A stretch of 11,139 bases of DNA from SICB01 sp037132395 (lineage in GTDB: Bacteria; Patescibacteriota; Saccharimonadia; CAILAD01; BJGX01): the NCBI GenBank assembly GCA_037132395.1, contig JBAXPC010000022.1:1-11139 (forward strand). The letters are read 5' to 3'. Of this stretch, positions 1 through 6,546 are shown piece after piece. The position numbers and the translations under genes were made by a program. The first letter of the stretch is position 1; every line of letters starts with the position of its first letter. The notes under the pieces are model-generated. The model had not been told where the DNA came from and searched no databases. It worked only from the letters and a program-made list of their open reading frames with translations.

Positions 1-782
1 CCGACCAGCCCGAACTCGCAGCGCTAGGGTCAAAAAGCAAAAAAGCCACGGGCTTCGGTCTCAAAAATGGTGCAGTCAGGTTTGGTAACACCTCCAGAAA
101 CTCCAAAGGGTACCTCGTGGCTGAGCTTAGGCTGCCTGATGGCAAATTTGAAATAACAACCAAAATGATTGGTCGGCACAGCCTTGGTAGTTTGCTTGCT
201 GCAGCATCAGTTGCTAGCAAAATTGGTATGCCAGGTAGCAAGATTGCCAAAGGCCTATCACGAATCGAAGGCGTTAATGGCCGGATGAAACTCTTGGCGG
301 GAGCTAACGGTAGCAGGATTATCGATGATAGCTATAATGCTAGCCCTAAGGCAGTTTGCTCGGCACTAGATACTTTGGCAGAAATTCCTGCCGGCAGACG
401 AATTGCAGTGCTAGGTAGCATGGTTGAGCTAGGCGACGCCTCCGATGCAGAGCACTACAAGGTGGGTAAGCATGCTGCTAAAAAAGCCGATATGCTAATT
501 ACAATAGGCAAAAATGCCGAGATCCATATGGTCACTGGTGCAAAAGATGCTGGCATGAGCCCGGATGATATCAAGATCTTCAAGACTCCTTATGAAGCGG
601 GGCATTTCTTAAAAAGAATTATCGATAAGAAAGACTTGGTGCTAGTTAAGGGCTCGCAAAACGGCGTTTTTAGCGAAGAGGCCACCCGTATACTACTTGC
701 ACCCAGCCTAAACCCTAACGATGTTCTGGTTCGTCAAAGCAAAGAGTGGAAGCGAAAAAAGCGAAAGGCCTTTGGTCTATAA
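1..782 (+). CDS. murF: UDP-N-acetylmuramoyl-tripeptide--D-alanyl-D-alanine ligase, C-terminal part (5' end outside window)
   Basis: MurF joins D-Ala-D-Ala to the UDP-MurNAc-tripeptide with ATP, the last cytoplasmic step of peptidoglycan precursor synthesis. The frame is open from base 3, so the gene starts upstream; the GTG at 117 is only an internal valine codon. About 259 residues are visible: the end of the ATP-binding central domain and the whole C-terminal Mur-ligase domain. Recognisable MurF segments are DDSYNASP (nt 324-347), followed by the LGSMVELG block with the H..VG..A pattern, and LVKGSQNGVFSEEA near the end. The P-loop GKT region lies outside the window. A basic tail (KEWKRKKRK) closes the protein. 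The TAA stop shares its last A with the ATG of ddl, so the two are probably translationally coupled. Family assignment is secure; only its N-terminal half cannot be inspected. Confidence 0.92.
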   Translation, partial: DQPELAALGSKSKKATGFGLKNGAVRFGNTSRNSKGYLVAELRLPDGKFEITTKMIGRHSLGSLLAAASVASKIGMPGSKIAKGLSRIEGVNGRMKLLAGANGSRIIDDSYNASPKAVCSALDTLAEIPAGRRIAVLGSMVELGDASDAEHYKVGKHAAKKADMLITIGKNAEIHMVTGAKDAGMSPDDIKIFKTPYEAGHFLKRIIDKKDLVLVKGSQNGVFSEEATRILLAPSLNPNDVLVRQSKEWKRKKRKAFGL

Positions 783-1777
783 TGGCAAAACTCAAAATCG
801 CATTAGTAGCTGGCGGGCCTTCCTCGGAACACGAGATATCCATAGCAAGCTCCAAAAATATTCTGAAATACTTAGATACCAAAAAATATGATGTCACCTT
901 AGTTCTGATATCTCTTAGCAATAAGTGGGGATTTGGAAAAAACTTTGAAGATACCGAGCCTACGCTCGATTTTGAGGAAGGAATAAAACGACTTAAGGCA
1001 ATGAAGCCCGAGCTGGTATTTAATGGCTTGCATGGTGCCTTTGGTGAAGATGGCACCCTGCAGGCAATCCTAGAGGATGCCAACATTAGATTTACTGGTT
1101 CCGGTAGCAAGGCCTCGTCTAGTGCTATGAACAAAATTGTAAGCCAAGCGATTGTGAGAAGCCATGGGCTCAAAACAATCGATACTTTAGATTTCGAGGA
1201 TAAAGATTGGGCACAAAATAGCGAGGAAATTATCAAATCCGCACTAAAGCTTGGGCTGCCGCTAGTTGTAAAACCAGCCGATGGAGGATCGAGCATTGGG
1301 GTATTTTTGAATCAGCAGGAGTCTGATTTACGCACTAATATCGAAAGCGCACTGAAATTTTCAAAACATATCGCAGTACAGCCCTTTATAAAGGGCCAGG
1401 AATTTACTTGTGGAGTGCTTGAAATCGACGGAGTACCCCGGGCTTTAGAAATAACCGAGATGCAAGTTAAGGGCGACAAACTTTTTGATTTTGATTCGAA
1501 GTACAAAGTCAGCGATACTACCAGAGTAACCCCAGCCAATATACCGCAAGCCCTAACGGACAAAATTAAAAGCCAAGCAGTTGCTATTCACACCGCGCAT
1601 GGCTGCAAGGACTATTCTAGGACAGACTTCTTGGTGAAAGACAGTGAGGTGTATTTTTTGGAACTAAATACGCTGCCTGGTATGACCGACACGAGCCTAT
1701 TTCCGCAACAGGCAAAAACCATAGGTATAAAATCACCAGAGCTACTAGAGCTAATAATAGCTGGGAGCCTAAGATAG
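782..1777 (+). CDS. ddl: D-alanine--D-alanine ligase
   Basis: Ddl makes the D-Ala-D-Ala dipeptide that MurF, encoded just upstream, attaches to the precursor. The protein is 331 residues, within the family range. Visible ATP-grasp/Ddl features in order: GGPSSEHEIS (11-20) with the substrate-binding Glu, HGAFGEDG (84-91), the ATP-binding VVKPADGGSSIGV (162-174), the omega-loop FDFDSKY (235-241), RTDFLV (280-285) and the metal/phosphate motif LELNTLPGMTDTSLFP (293-308). The Ser171/Tyr241 pair looks like the D-Ala-D-Ala type rather than the VanA lactate type (inference from motif positions). In the omega loop, the two earlier tyrosines of the usual YDYxxKY are phenylalanines. I chose the ATG at 782 because it overlaps the murF stop (TAATG) and gives a normal N-terminus; a GTG at 746 in the same frame would add 12 charged residues inside murF. 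Confidence 0.95.
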   Translation: MAKLKIALVAGGPSSEHEISIASSKNILKYLDTKKYDVTLVLISLSNKWGFGKNFEDTEPTLDFEEGIKRLKAMKPELVFNGLHGAFGEDGTLQAILEDANIRFTGSGSKASSSAMNKIVSQAIVRSHGLKTIDTLDFEDKDWAQNSEEIIKSALKLGLPLVVKPADGGSSIGVFLNQQESDLRTNIESALKFSKHIAVQPFIKGQEFTCGVLEIDGVPRALEITEMQVKGDKLFDFDSKYKVSDTTRVTPANIPQALTDKIKSQAVAIHTAHGCKDYSRTDFLVKDSEVYFLELNTLPGMTDTSLFPQQAKTIGIKSPELLELIIAGSLR

Positions 1778-1781
1778 CCTT

Positions 1782-2714
1782 ATGGCCAAATTGGATTATA
1801 CCAATACCAAAGTCTATCTGCGTGGAGATTGGGTCGATTTTAGAGAGGCCAATCTAAGTATTGCTAGCTCCTCAATACTATACGGGCTAAGTATTTATAC
1901 CGTTTTTAACGCTATATGGGATAACAAAAATAAACAGCTCAACATATTTAGGCTCGAAGATCACTACAGAAGACTATGTAATTCTGCTAAAATTATGGAC
2001 TTTGATGATTTTTATAAGTCATGCAGCTTTGAAGAGTTTACTAAAATAACCGCACAGCTTCTTCGTAAAAATAGTGTTCAAGAAGATGTCCTGGTGCGAA
2101 TAACTGTTTTTATCGATGCGCTCATCGCCGGTCCTAGAATTCATGGCCTAAAAAATTCTATCAGTGCCTACGTATACCCGATGGGTGAAATATATCCTCG
2201 CACCGGTATTGATGTCTGCGTATCGAGCTGGACTAGAGCAGCTGATAACATGATTCCATCTAGGGCTAAAGTAAATGGCCAATACGTCAATGCTAGTATT
2301 ATGAAAAATGAAGCATTAAGAAATGGCTACCACGAAGCTATTGCCTTGGATGCTAGCGGACATGTCAGCGAGGGGACTGCAGCAAACCTTTTCATAGTGC
2401 GCGAAGGCAAGTTGCTAACCCCAGATACGACTACCGACATACTAGAGGGAATCACGCGCGCTACTATCATAAAATTAGCCGACTATCTTGGGATTGCCAA
2501 CAGCCAGCGCACTATAGACAGAACAGAGCTATATATCGCCGATGAAGCTTTTATGTGTGGTAGTTCGGCACATATTACGCCAATATTATCCATCGACAAA
2601 CGAGCAGTCGGCAACGGCAAGATTGGTCCAATAACTTCGAGGCTGTCTGAAGCTTACAAAAAAGCCCAACATGGCGAAATACAAGATTTCAAACAATGGC
2701 TTACTAAAGTATAG
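1782..2714 (+). CDS. ilvE: Class IV PLP aminotransferase, branched-chain aminotransferase-like
   Basis: This fold type IV, PLP-dependent transaminase has 310 residues and resembles IlvE along its length. The Schiff-base lysine is K163 (SRAKVNGQYVNAS), matching E. coli K159; E197 in VSEGTAANLF matches E193. Further IlvE-like blocks are LEGITRATIIKLA (221-233) and ADEAFMCGSSAHITPI (253-268). By my remembered alignment, Tyr34 and Arg106 keep the E. coli Tyr31 and Arg97 positions. The segment after YG is unusual: YTVFNA (39-44) replaces the canonical FEGIRC, and Met134/Ile137 replace Trp126/Tyr129, so the substrate pocket is altered. It lies 4 nt after ddl and is almost certainly cotranscribed with murF-ddl. 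The family also contains D-amino acid transaminases, so a role in D-Ala or D-Glu supply is an alternative to branched-chain metabolism. Family is sure; substrate and the symbol are not. Confidence 0.8.
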   Translation: MAKLDYTNTKVYLRGDWVDFREANLSIASSSILYGLSIYTVFNAIWDNKNKQLNIFRLEDHYRRLCNSAKIMDFDDFYKSCSFEEFTKITAQLLRKNSVQEDVLVRITVFIDALIAGPRIHGLKNSISAYVYPMGEIYPRTGIDVCVSSWTRAADNMIPSRAKVNGQYVNASIMKNEALRNGYHEAIALDASGHVSEGTAANLFIVREGKLLTPDTTTDILEGITRATIIKLADYLGIANSQRTIDRTELYIADEAFMCGSSAHITPILSIDKRAVGNGKIGPITSRLSEAYKKAQHGEIQDFKQWLTKV

Positions 2715-2730
2715 TCAAAGACCTATATTG

Positions 2731-2760
2731 ACCAAACATCATCCTGCCGTGCTATTTGGT
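2731..2760 (+). repeat. Small inverted repeat in the aminotransferase-leuS spacer
   Basis: ACCAAA (2731-2736) and TTTGGT (2755-2760) can form a six-pair stem with an 18-nt loop, 17 nt after the aminotransferase stop. There is no T-tract after it, so it is not a convincing intrinsic terminator. A TTGACC (2728-2733) with a TGC-TATTTG extended -10-like element (2750-2758) overlaps it and might be a weak promoter. Nothing here resembles the T-box leader often found before aminoacyl-tRNA synthetase genes. Confidence 0.25.
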
Positions 2761-2799
2761 GGCCTTCAGAGAGCCAGCTCGATTATAATTATCAAAATA

Positions 2800-2809
2800 A
2801 GGTATAATA
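2800..2809 (+). promoter_or_regulatory. Putative -10 promoter element of leuS (AGGTATAATA)
   Basis: A perfect TATAAT lies at 2803-2808 inside AGGTATAATA, with another TATAAT at 2784-2789. The best -35 at suitable spacing is poor (TCGATT, 2779-2784, 18-nt spacer). Transcription would begin about 2815-2820, leaving at most a few untranslated bases before the ATG at 2822. No Shine-Dalgarno sequence is present, so a leaderless or nearly leaderless mRNA is likely. The same ten-base pattern precedes murD, smc and the gene after the window. Confidence 0.6.
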
Positions 2810-2821
2810 TATTTAAATCAC

Positions 2822-5239
2822 ATGAAAAAATACAATCCAGTAACTAACGAAGCCAAGTGGCGCAAAATATGGCAAGAGTCCGGTCTTTATAAAACCCCCT
2901 CTACACCCACCAACAAGTCGTACAATTTAGTGATGTTTCCTTACCCATCTGGAAATCTACACATTGGTCACTGGTACAATTTTGGACCAGCCGATACATT
3001 AGCCAGATATAGCAAGATGCACGGCAAAGATGTGCTCCAGCCGATTGGCTTCGATGCTTTTGGTTTGCCCGCCGAAAATGCCGCTATCGCACGCGGGCTA
3101 ATGGCCGACGAATGGACCGATCATAATACCAGCATAATGACCGAGCAGCTCAAAAAAATTGGCACTATGTATGACTGGGATAGGATGATTAACACTAGCA
3201 AACCAGAATACTACAAATGGACGCAGTGGCTTTTTTTGAAGCTACTGCACGAAGGCAAGGCTTATCAAAAAGATGGCCTGGTCAATTGGTGTCCTAGCGA
3301 TAAGACAGTTCTTGCTAACGAGCAGGTGATAAATGGCAAGTGTGATAGGTGCGGAACTGAAGTTGAACGCAAAAACCTAAAACAGTGGTATTTTAAAATA
3401 AGCGATTATATCGATCCTCTCTTGGCAGATCTCGATACCCTCGACTGGCCCGATAGAATCAAAGATATGCAGCGCAATTGGATAGGAAAGAGCGAAGGCG
3501 CAAGAGTTAAGTTTGCTATCGACGGTAGCGACAAAACTCTAGAGGTCTATACCACACGACCTGATACTATATTTGGAGCAACTTTTATGGTCGTTGCACC
3601 CGAACACCACCTGGTAAGCGAACTGACCACTGAGGATAATCGTAAATCTATTCACTCCTATATCAAGTCAGCAGGTTCTAAGACAGATATTGAGAGAATG
3701 GAGTCTTCTGAAAAAACAGGGGTCTTCACAGGCTCTTATGCCGTCAATCCAGCCACCAAAGCCAATGTCCCTATTTGGGTTAGTGATTATGTCCTGATGG
3801 GCTACGGCACGGGGGCCATTATGGCAGTACCCGCCCACGATGAGCGCGATTTTGAATTTGCCCGCAAATTTGGGCTAGAAATTATCCAAGTCATTGACGG
3901 ACCTAGCGTACAAGACAAATCTCACAATCTAACGGGCAAGCTGGTCAATTCGGGAGACTTCACGGGCCTAGAGAGCAATAAGGCCAAAAGTGGAATAATA
4001 GCTTGGCTAGAGGCCAACGCTTTGGGATCGCGCCAAATACAGTACCGCTTGCGCGACTGGCTGATATCACGGCAGCGCTATTGGGGTACACCAATTCCAA
4101 TCATTCATTGCGACAACTGCGGGATTGTACCGGTACCAGAAAAAGATTTGCCAGTGCTATTACCCCTAAAACAAAAGTTCGGCAAAGACGGCCGAAGCCC
4201 ACTGCTCGATGACCCAGATTTTATCAATGTCGAATGTCCTGACTGTGGCAGTCAGGCCCAGCGCGAAACTGATACGATGGATACTTTTGTCGATAGCAGC
4301 TGGTATTTTTTGCGCTACCCCAACCCCGAGTATCAGGATGGCCCCTTTGACCCTGTGGCAGTTAAGCAGTGGTTGCCAGTCGATCAGTATATTGGTGGTG
4401 CCGAACATGCTGTATTGCACTTGTTGTATGCGAGGTTTATAACGAAATTTCTGTACTCTACAGGCCACCTAGATTTTAATGAACCTTTCGCCAAGCTAAT
4501 TAATCAGGGCATGATTCTGGGGCCTGATGGCAATAAGATGAGTAAGTCTAAGGGTAATGTTATTGACCCCGATGATTATGTCGATAAGTATGGCGCTGAT
4601 GCCGTCCGTGTATACCTGATGTTCATGGGCCCCTACGATGAAGGTGGGCCTTGGGATCCGAAGCGCTTTGAAGGCTCGCAACGATTTATTAATAAAATAT
4701 GGGACCTTTGTACAGCTGCCTATAGAGAGTCCCAGCATGACTCAGCCAGCGAGGCTGATCTTCAGTCTAAACTACATAAGCTGATCAAAAAAGTCACCGA
4801 AGACGTCCAGGCATCAAAATTTAATACAGCTATTTCTTCGCTAATGGAATTTGTAAATTATGCTACAAAAGCACAAGCAAAAGCAGATATATCTCAGGAT
4901 CAATGGCGCACCACCATAGCTACGTTTGTTGAGTTGCTAGCACCGTTCGCCCCGTACCTAGCAGAAGAGCTGTGGGAGGTGCTAGGCAATTCAGCAAGCG
5001 TGCACCTGCAATCCTGGCCAGAGTATGATCCGGAGCTAATAAAGGACAATGCTACTACGATAATTGTCCAGATCAATGGCAAGCTACGCAGCAAATTTGT
5101 CGTTAGCACCGAAGATGCATTTTCTAAGGACGAGCTCGAAAGGCTTGCACGCAACCTAATGGCTGATTCACTAAAAACTATAGAGGTTATTAAGGTTATC
5201 GTCGTTCCAGGCAAACTAGTCAACTTCGTGACCCGCTAA
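2822..5239 (+). CDS. leuS: Leucyl-tRNA synthetase
   Basis: LeuRS charges tRNA-Leu with leucine in the cytoplasm and hydrolyses mischarged product. At 805 residues it is a full-length bacterial class Ia enzyme. Visible parts in order: N-terminal MKKYNP and FPYPSGNLHIGH with HIGH at 47-50; the CP1 editing domain with TTRPDTIFG (244-252) and GYGTGAIMAVPAHDERD (327-343), whose Asp343 matches the editing Asp345 of E. coli; a zinc-ribbon insertion with Cys430/Cys433 and Cys472/Cys475; DSSWYFLRY; KMSKS at 572-576 (GPDGNKMSKSKGN); an alpha-helical anticodon-binding domain; and a C-terminal domain ending LVNFVTR. Editing and catalytic residues are intact. The ATG at 2822 gives the usual MxKYNP start and there is no SD upstream. 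The gene stands between two spacers and is probably its own transcription unit or the head of one; no T-box control is visible. Confidence 0.97.
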   Translation: MKKYNPVTNEAKWRKIWQESGLYKTPSTPTNKSYNLVMFPYPSGNLHIGHWYNFGPADTLARYSKMHGKDVLQPIGFDAFGLPAENAAIARGLMADEWTDHNTSIMTEQLKKIGTMYDWDRMINTSKPEYYKWTQWLFLKLLHEGKAYQKDGLVNWCPSDKTVLANEQVINGKCDRCGTEVERKNLKQWYFKISDYIDPLLADLDTLDWPDRIKDMQRNWIGKSEGARVKFAIDGSDKTLEVYTTRPDTIFGATFMVVAPEHHLVSELTTEDNRKSIHSYIKSAGSKTDIERMESSEKTGVFTGSYAVNPATKANVPIWVSDYVLMGYGTGAIMAVPAHDERDFEFARKFGLEIIQVIDGPSVQDKSHNLTGKLVNSGDFTGLESNKAKSGIIAWLEANALGSRQIQYRLRDWLISRQRYWGTPIPIIHCDNCGIVPVPEKDLPVLLPLKQKFGKDGRSPLLDDPDFINVECPDCGSQAQRETDTMDTFVDSSWYFLRYPNPEYQDGPFDPVAVKQWLPVDQYIGGAEHAVLHLLYARFITKFLYSTGHLDFNEPFAKLINQGMILGPDGNKMSKSKGNVIDPDDYVDKYGADAVRVYLMFMGPYDEGGPWDPKRFEGSQRFINKIWDLCTAAYRESQHDSASEADLQSKLHKLIKKVTEDVQASKFNTAISSLMEFVNYATKAQAKADISQDQWRTTIATFVELLAPFAPYLAEELWEVLGNSASVHLQSWPEYDPELIKDNATTIIVQINGKLRSKFVVSTEDAFSKDELERLARNLMADSLKTIEVIKVIVVPGKLVNFVTR

Positions 5240-5242
5240 AGC

Positions 5243-5271
5243 TTGCTATTTTGCCAATTTCTTGGTATTAT
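5243..5271 (+). promoter_or_regulatory. Putative sigma-70-type promoter for rpmF-nusB-Nudix-rnc
   Basis: TTGCTA (5243-5248) and TATTAT (5266-5271) are separated by exactly 17 nt, and TGG directly before TATTAT makes an extended -10. It begins 3 nt after the leuS stop codon. The predicted start, seven bases after the -10, is about 5278, which is the first base of the structured leader described separately. The match to consensus and the spacing make this the best promoter inside the window; the start point is inferred. Confidence 0.55.
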
Positions 5272-5277
5272 TACCCC

Positions 5278-5413
5278 GAAGATATGCCCTAGTGCAATCA
5301 AAAGATTAGTAGCACTAATTGGCTCAACTAGTCTAATAAACCAAAATATTTTTTGTAATGCACTTCGCAATAACATTGTTGGCATATATCTTCTCTAACT
5401 AAAGGAGAGAAAA
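5278..5413 (+). promoter_or_regulatory. Structured 5' leader of rpmF with alternative pairings
   Basis: This 136-nt stretch has no gene but several complementary segments. GAAGATATGCC (5278-5288) can pair with GGCATATATCTTC (5381-5393) as 11 base pairs with a two-base bulge, and AGTGCA (5291-5296) nests inside with TGCACT (5359-5364). A competing local hairpin is ATTAGT-AGC-ACTAAT (5305-5319). TTCTCT (5391-5396) can instead pair with AGAGAA (5406-5411), with part of the ribosome binding site in the loop and part in the stem. The last option and the long stem both need 5391-5393, so they exclude each other. This suggests control of rpmF translation or an RNase III processing site, but it rests on pairing read by eye only. 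Confidence 0.4.
5401..5407 (+). promoter_or_regulatory. Shine-Dalgarno site of rpmF (AAAGGAG)
   Basis: AAAGGAG ends six bases before the rpmF ATG, which is good spacing. It is the only strong ribosome binding site with correct spacing in the window; other genes start by overlap with the previous gene or from very short leaders. It fixes the rpmF start at 5414. Confidence 0.8.
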
Positions 5414-5581
5414 ATGGCAGTACCTAAGAAACGCCGAACTTCATCTACGCGTGGTCAAAGACGCAACCATGACAGCCTGAAAGCTGTATCGTTGATAGTC
5501 GAAAAAACTAGCGGCCAAGCAGTTCCGCGACGATTACATAAAGCAGCTAGCCTCGGACTAGCACGAACCAGAAAGAGCTAA
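5414..5581 (+). CDS. rpmF: 50S ribosomal protein bL32, cysteine-free form
   Basis: This 55-residue basic protein of the large ribosomal subunit starts with MAVPKKRRTSSTRGQRRNHD, the standard bL32 N-terminus (MAVPK-K-T-S..R...RR.H). Canonical bL32 then carries a zinc ribbon of two CxxC pairs. Here that half reads VSLIVEKTSGQAVPRRLHK and contains no cysteine at all, so it is the zinc-independent form; the arginine/lysine-rich C-terminus keeps a basic character. Length agrees with the family. It has a strong SD and a long structured leader, and its TAA stop is one base before the nusB ATG, so the two are surely cotranscribed. It is easily overlooked because of its size, but the N-terminal match, SD and tight fit to nusB make it a firm call. 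Confidence 0.9.
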   Translation: MAVPKKRRTSSTRGQRRNHDSLKAVSLIVEKTSGQAVPRRLHKAASLGLARTRKS

Positions 5582-5582
5582 A

Positions 5583-6092
5583 ATGGCATCAAATCGACAT
5601 CTTTGTAGAATTATAGCTTTACAAAGTTTGTACGAGTACGATTTTCGTAATAGTTTGGAGCTCGAAGAGCTCACTACCGATATCGATGAAGTCCTGAGGC
5701 GTAATCTAGAAGTATATAAAGATGCTATAGATGAAGCCGATTTTGTAGCAGATCTCGTAAAGGGAACATTAAAAAATGAAACAAAAATTGATGCTATCAT
5801 AGTCCCCTCTGCCCCAGAGTGGCCTATCGAGCAAATTGCCAAGATAGACAAAGCCATACTGCGAATGAGCATTTATGAGCTGATAATTAAGCAAGATGTA
5901 CCGCCCAAAGTTGCAATCAACGAAGCCGTTGAGCTTGCCAAGGAGTTCGGAGGTGACAATTCGAGCAAATTTGTTAACGGAGTTTTAGGTACAATATTTA
6001 GACAAAGTGAATTATATGATCCAAAAGAAGACAAACGAGCAGGTCAAGCCCCAGAAGCCGACCAAGACTCAAAAGAACCAGCCAAAAAATAA
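5583..6092 (+). CDS. nusB: Transcription antitermination factor NusB
   Basis: NusB is an all-helical RNA-binding protein that, with NusE (S10), binds boxA in rRNA operon leaders and prevents premature termination. Residues 1-144 match the family: RHLCRIIALQSLYEYD at the N-terminus, then IEQIAKIDKAILRMSIYEL (82-100) and KVAINEAVELAKEFGGDNSSKFVNGVLGTI as the C-terminal signature (109-138). The usual protein is about 130-145 residues; this one has 169 because of a polar, probably disordered tail (145-169, rich in K, E, D, Q, A, P). That tail lies in the stretch that also codes for the N-terminus of the next gene in another frame. The start follows the rpmF stop by one base, so expression likely depends on translation of rpmF. 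Pairing with rpmF and rnc forms an RNA/ribosome block. Confidence 0.93.
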   Translation: MASNRHLCRIIALQSLYEYDFRNSLELEELTTDIDEVLRRNLEVYKDAIDEADFVADLVKGTLKNETKIDAIIVPSAPEWPIEQIAKIDKAILRMSIYELIIKQDVPPKVAINEAVELAKEFGGDNSSKFVNGVLGTIFRQSELYDPKEDKRAGQAPEADQDSKEPAKK

Positions 6093-6546
6093 CCAATCAA
6101 AATCCAAAGCCGTACGAGAGTACACTGCCGGAGGAGTTATTTTTCGTATCAAAAATTCAAAGTTAGAGTTTTTGTTGCTACAAGACGTCAAGGGCCGCTG
6201 GAGTATTCCTAAGGGCCATGTAGAAAGTGGCGAAACACTTGAGCAAACTGCAATCCGTGAAATAGGCGAAGAAACGGGCTTGGTCAATATAAAAATAATC
6301 GACAAGCTCGACAAACTTCATTTTTTTTACCGCATGGAAGGCAAGCTGATATTTATGACCACCTTTGTTTTTTTAATCGAATCGACTGACCTCAAAGAAG
6401 TATTGATGCCAGAAAAATCTGAAGGAATCGTAGATGTCAGCTGGTTCGATGAACAAGCTGGCTTTAGGGCTATCGAATATAAGGCAACCAAAGTATTATT
6501 AGAGGAGGGCGCCAAGCGCGTAAAAAAAGCATATGGTATTCAATAA
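6016..6546 (+). CDS. Nudix (MutT/NUDT2-like) hydrolase
   Basis: Nudix enzymes hydrolyse nucleoside diphosphates linked to another moiety, using Mg2+ held by the Nudix box. Here the box is exact: G67 x5 E73 x7 R81-E-I-G-E-E-T-G-L89, preceded by WSIPKGH (62-68). The domain runs from about EYTAGGVIF (35-43) to the end; length 176 residues from the ATG at 6016. Residues 1-34 are Lys/Gln/Asn/Pro-rich and unlike a folded domain. No ATG, GTG or TTG occurs in frame between 6018 and the domain, so the start must lie inside nusB; a GTG at 6007 is the only nearby alternative. No SD is visible at either. The gene also overlaps rnc by 14 nt. Substrate is unknown; an Ap4A-type hydrolase, an oxidised-nucleotide cleaner or an RNA 5'-pyrophosphohydrolase are all possible, and the neighbours favour an RNA-related role only weakly. 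Confidence 0.88.
   Translation: MIQKKTNEQVKPQKPTKTQKNQPKNNQSKSKAVREYTAGGVIFRIKNSKLEFLLLQDVKGRWSIPKGHVESGETLEQTAIREIGEETGLVNIKIIDKLDKLHFFYRMEGKLIFMTTFVFLIESTDLKEVLMPEKSEGIVDVSWFDEQAGFRAIEYKATKVLLEEGAKRVKKAYGIQ

Noticed and set aside
746..781. An extended ddl start (GTG 746)
   Set aside because: It would add 12 lysine-rich residues inside murF with no SD, while ATG 782 overlaps the murF stop and gives the family N-terminus.
117..782. A murF-like gene starting with GTG at 117
   Set aside because: The same frame is open back to base 3 and the upstream residues continue the protein, so 117 is an internal valine and the gene is cut by the window edge.
715..1296. Long open frame on the minus strand opposite ddl (and similar ones opposite leuS, nusB, rnc and smc)
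   Set aside because: It is serine/leucine-rich with no recognisable motif, and the plus strand codes for well-conserved enzymes there, so it is an antisense shadow.
2715..2821. T-box riboswitch before leuS
   Set aside because: The spacer is only 107 nt, lacks the T-box AGGGTGGNACCGCG core, and the promoter elements sit right at the ATG.
5252..5267. Hairpin TGCCAA-TTTC-TTGGTA as a leuS terminator
   Set aside because: The six-pair stem includes a G-U pair, is AT-rich and has no T-tract; it also overlaps the rpmF promoter candidate.
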